Assembly (NCBI RefSeq): GCF_007676705.1
Contig: NZ_VEBF01000001.1
Coordinates: forward strand, 1,240,001 to 1,304,000
DNA: 64,000 bases
Reading direction: 5' to 3'
Source: Paenibacillus xylanexedens
GTDB taxonomy: Bacteria; Bacillota; Bacilli; Paenibacillales; Paenibacillaceae
Shown here piece by piece: positions 61,461 through 64,000 of the stretch. Each line of letters opens with the position of its first letter. Within the stretch, counting starts at the first letter, position 1. Position numbers and translations under genes: made by a program. Below the pieces are notes generated by a model, which ran no database searches, was not told where the DNA came from, and worked only from the letters and a program-made list of their open reading frames with translations.

Positions 61461-62438
61461 ATGTCTACGCCATATCCATTACAATTCCAACCTGAATTCA
61501 AAGAACGTGTGTGGGGCGGTCGTGCTCTGGAGCAATTCGGCCTTACGCCCCCTGAAGGACATATTGGTGAAGGATGGATGATTGCAGATCATCCCAACGG
61601 TACAACCAAGGTATTAAATGGAGCACTTGCTGGCAAAGGTCTGGATGAAGTTCGCGAACAACTGGGCACCGAATGGCTCGGAACGAAAGGTGTTTCTGAG
61701 AAAGGTGGGCGTTTCCCCCTTTTGATTAAGTTGCTCGACTGTAATGATGATCTGTCCGTTCAGGTTCATCCAACAGATGAATACGAGGCACTTCCTCCTG
61801 GTGAGCTTGGCAAAACAGAAATGTGGTATGTACTCGACGCGAAACCGGGCGCACACATCATCTATGGCTTAAATGACGGCGTGGATCGTGCAACATTGAA
61901 AGAAGCACTGGAGAACGGTACAGTGATGGATACCCTCCGTCAGGTCCCTGTTGAAGCTGGAGATACGTTCTTTATCCCTGCGGGAACAGTACATGCGCTC
62001 TGTGCAGGTGTAGTTGTCGCTGAGATCCAGCAAAACTCGGATACGACGTACCGGATCTACGATTACAATCGTCCGGGGCTGGATGGCAAGCCACGTGAAC
62101 TGCATGTTGAAGATTCGTTGAATGTAACGGCCTATGAGGGCGCAGGTGCTTCAACGATGAAAACAAATAACGCTACTCCCGGTGGATGGCTCAAACTTGC
62201 GGAATGCCCTTATTTTGTGGTTGAAAAAGGGATTGTAACGGAACGTTGGGAACTCTCCACAAGTCCTGACAGCTTCACAATTCTCGTTGTCTGTGAAGGC
62301 GCTGGAACACTCTCGTGGGCTGATGCTGAATCAGACAACATTGAATTGAAGGCTGGACAATGTTATCTCTTGCCAGCCAATCTGGGTTCTTATACATTAG
62401 ATGGGAATACGACTGTTCTTCGCTCTTATCTGCCATAA
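61461..62438 (+). CDS. manA: Mannose-6-phosphate isomerase, class I
   Basis: 325 aa. Converts mannose-6-phosphate and fructose-6-phosphate. Zinc-site residues are in VQVHPTDEYE and EMWYVLDAKPGAHIIYG; FIPAGTVHALCAGVVVAEIQ and TTYRIYDYNRPG match the cupin core of the short Gram-positive form. ATG with GAGGAGA. It may serve mannose use or GDP-mannose supply. Confidence 0.93.
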   Translation: MSTPYPLQFQPEFKERVWGGRALEQFGLTPPEGHIGEGWMIADHPNGTTKVLNGALAGKGLDEVREQLGTEWLGTKGVSEKGGRFPLLIKLLDCNDDLSVQVHPTDEYEALPPGELGKTEMWYVLDAKPGAHIIYGLNDGVDRATLKEALENGTVMDTLRQVPVEAGDTFFIPAGTVHALCAGVVVAEIQQNSDTTYRIYDYNRPGLDGKPRELHVEDSLNVTAYEGAGASTMKTNNATPGGWLKLAECPYFVVEKGIVTERWELSTSPDSFTILVVCEGAGTLSWADAESDNIELKAGQCYLLPANLGSYTLDGNTTVLRSYLP

Positions 62439-62479
62439 ATCAACTTTATATGTAACCTGTGAAGGAGGAATTACACGAG

Positions 62480-63475
62480 ATGCAGGAATCTACCTTTGCC
62501 TTGGTCGGTAGTGAAGGTACCCGTATTCATGTGTACCGCTGGCTTCCCGATCCGGAATGTAACGTTAAGGGCGTAGTGCAGATTGCACATGGCATGGGTG
62601 AGACCGCGGCCCGATACGCCGAATTTGCCGAATTTCTCTCCAGACACGGCTACGCGGTCTATGCCAATGACCATCGGGGTCATGGCAAAACCGTGGAGAA
62701 TACCGCTCTGCTCGGTAATGCTGGCATTGATGCTTTCCGCTGGATGGCGAGTGATATGATTAATCTGGGCGAAGTTGCCGTCAAAGAGAACCCCGGAGTT
62801 CCCCTGTTTCTAATGGGACACAGTATGGGCTCGTTCTTGGTACAGCATCTCATGTACGCTGGTCATGAGCAGTACCATGCCTTTATTTTATCTGGAACGA
62901 ATGGCAGACGCGGTCTCCTACGATTTGGAGAGAAACTGGCATTCTTGCAGTGTGGCATTCAGGGGGCCAGTCATCCCAGCATGCTGCTCAACGCGATCGT
63001 ATTTGGTGGATTCAATCGCTCTTTTCGCCCTGCGACGACACCGTTTGATTGGCTGTCACGGGATTCGCAAGAAGTTCAACGGTTCATTGATGATCCCCTG
63101 TGCGGAGCAGTCTGTACAGCAGGATTTTTCCGCGACTTCTTCAAATTGCTGCTCGAAGTCCATCTCCCACACAATATGGAGCGCATACCCAAACATAAAC
63201 CCGTATATCTGTTCTCAGGCGAGAAAGACCCTGTTGGACTTCATGGCAAAGGCGTTCTTAATCTGGTCTCCCAGTATAAGAAGCTTCACCTGGAGAATAT
63301 TGAGTATCACCTGTATCCGGGTGGACGCCACGAAATGTTGCATGAGACGAATCGGACCGAAGTGGCCCAGCATGTTCTGAACTGGCTGGAGCGGAATACA
63401 CCTGACTCTAGTGAATACCACCGTGCAGTAAGCAGTGCAGCGAGCCCTGCTGCGGCGATATCTGAATCTATGTAA
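62480..63475 (+). CDS. Alpha/beta hydrolase (monoacylglycerol-lipase-like)
   Basis: 331 aa. HGMGETAARYAEFAEFLSRHGYAV is the oxyanion region, GHSMGS the nucleophile elbow (Ser), and the C-terminal HEMLHE supplies the catalytic His. Serine lipase/lysophospholipase of the MGL/PldB group. The frame opens at a GTG at 62459 that overlaps the ribosome site; the ATG at 62480 comes 11 nt after AGGAGG and is the better start. Poor likeness in substrate pocket means the substrate is unknown. Confidence 0.87.
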   Translation: MQESTFALVGSEGTRIHVYRWLPDPECNVKGVVQIAHGMGETAARYAEFAEFLSRHGYAVYANDHRGHGKTVENTALLGNAGIDAFRWMASDMINLGEVAVKENPGVPLFLMGHSMGSFLVQHLMYAGHEQYHAFILSGTNGRRGLLRFGEKLAFLQCGIQGASHPSMLLNAIVFGGFNRSFRPATTPFDWLSRDSQEVQRFIDDPLCGAVCTAGFFRDFFKLLLEVHLPHNMERIPKHKPVYLFSGEKDPVGLHGKGVLNLVSQYKKLHLENIEYHLYPGGRHEMLHETNRTEVAQHVLNWLERNTPDSSEYHRAVSSAASPAAAISESM

Positions 63476-63509
63476 GTAGTCATTCCTTAACAAATAATAC
63501 GAAACACAA

Positions 63510-63563
63510 GAAGCCCCTGAATTGGATGTACAGCTTACGCTGCGCTCCAGTTCAGGGGCTTTT
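63510..63563. terminator. Bidirectional terminator, hydrolase / odhB
   Basis: AAGCCCCTGAAtTGGA pairs with TCCAgTTCAGGGGCTT, T run on both sides. Confidence 0.88.
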
Positions 63564-63604
63564 CGTTAAACGATATGAATAATAGCTAGGTTATAACTTA
63601 TGGA

Positions 63605-64000
63605 TTATCCTTCAATCAACAGGGATTCCGGGTCTTCAAGCAGTTCTTTCACGGTCACAAGGAAACGTACCGCTTCACTACCGTCGATAATCCGGTGATC
63701 ATAGGACAACGCGATGTACATCATCGGACGGTTCTCCATCCGTTCTGCATCAATTGCCACTGGACGAAGCTGAATCTTATGCATACCCAGAATACCCACT
63801 TGAGGTGTATTCAGGATTGGCGTAGACAACAAGGAACCAAATGTTCCGCCATTGGTAATGGTGAACGTTCCGCCTTGAAGATCAGACAACGCCAGTGTGT
63901 TGGAACGAGCTTTGGATGCCAGGTCCGCAATGCTCTTCTCGATCTCGGCAAAGCCCAGACGATCAGCATCACGTACAACCGGTACAACCAGTCCTTCCTT
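63605..64000 (-). CDS. odhB: 2-oxoglutarate dehydrogenase E2 (3' part)
   Basis: Only the last 131 codons are in the window; the frame is open to base 64000. It is the catalytic domain of a dihydrolipoyl acyltransferase: [20 protein letters not shown] and the active-site [16 protein letters not shown] (His and Asp). The [18 protein letters not shown] stretch favours the succinyltransferase (OdhB/SucB). It passes succinyl groups to CoA in the TCA cycle. Confidence 0.92.
   Translation of the reverse strand, partial: KEGLVVPVVRDADRLGFAEIEKSIADLASKARSNTLALSDLQGGTFTITNGGTFGSLLSTPILNTPQVGILGMHKIQLRPVAIDAERMENRPMMYIALSYDHRIIDGSEAVRFLVTVKELLEDPESLLIEG

Overview
The window looks like a chromosomal segment of a spore-forming, low-to-mid-GC Firmicute, most probably Paenibacillus. 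The reasons are: an order close to the Bacillus pheS-pheT-zapA-mutS2 and infC-rpmI-rplT blocks, two T-box leaders, several sporulation genes (Spo0E-like phosphatase, CotF-like coat proteins, a Kin-type histidine kinase), a NupNOPQ-type nucleoside importer, and an lpl/ytc-type sugar importer next to a membrane-anchored AraC regulator. I saw no insertion sequence, prophage, CRISPR array or rRNA. One tRNA gene is present. Most genes are on the minus strand.

Layout. 1-8.7 kb: the end of a DedA protein, a CobU-like enzyme, a lipoprotein, a Spo0E-like phosphatase, the alanine aminotransferase/Lrp pair (alaR-alaT), two coat proteins, an FAD oxidoreductase, an MFS permease, and an operon of a DUF350 membrane protein, an unlisted 26-residue membrane peptide and a zinc-ribbon protein. 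8.7-19.2 kb: mutS2, a small membrane protein, a stand-alone CuA cupredoxin lipoprotein, a very large ZapA-domain coiled-coil protein (902 aa against about 85 for normal ZapA), and pheST behind a Phe T-box. 19.2-31.7 kb: an ABC-F ATPase behind an attenuator-like leader, tRNA-Gly, a GGDEF/EAL protein with a degenerate cyclase site, a DRE-TIM aldolase, a MoxR-DUF58-DUF4129 operon, an orphan kinase and a peroxiredoxin. 31.9-40.1 kb: branched-chain amino acid synthesis (ilvB-ilvN-ilvC-leuA behind a Leu T-box, then a divergent aldo/keto reductase, then leuB). 40.2-48.2 kb: a GNAT enzyme, a Gly/Pro/Tyr-repeat protein, nupNOPQ, and infC-rpmI-rplT with an L20-type leader. 48.2-52 kb: an envelope/lipid group (GT2, PAP2 phosphatase, UgtP-like glycosyltransferase). 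52-58.2 kb: a carbohydrate ABC importer and its divergent AraC regulator with a perfect cre site between them. 58.2-64 kb: trmB, a small possibly forespore gene, ytqA-ytqB, manA, an alpha/beta hydrolase, and the 3' end of odhB.

The most unusual items are the giant ZapA-coiled-coil protein with ten tandem 11-residue repeats and a sigma-H-like promoter placed inside the upstream terminator; the ABC-F gene preceded by a roughly 300-nt leader with start-stop mini-ORFs, a possible 34-codon leader peptide and a terminator just before its ribosome binding site; a bistable hairpin that could hide the Shine-Dalgarno of the PAP2 gene; and a 19-bp inverted repeat between ilvN and ilvC. Start codons were moved where a Shine-Dalgarno decided it. 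All functional calls come from reading motifs; no database search was run.
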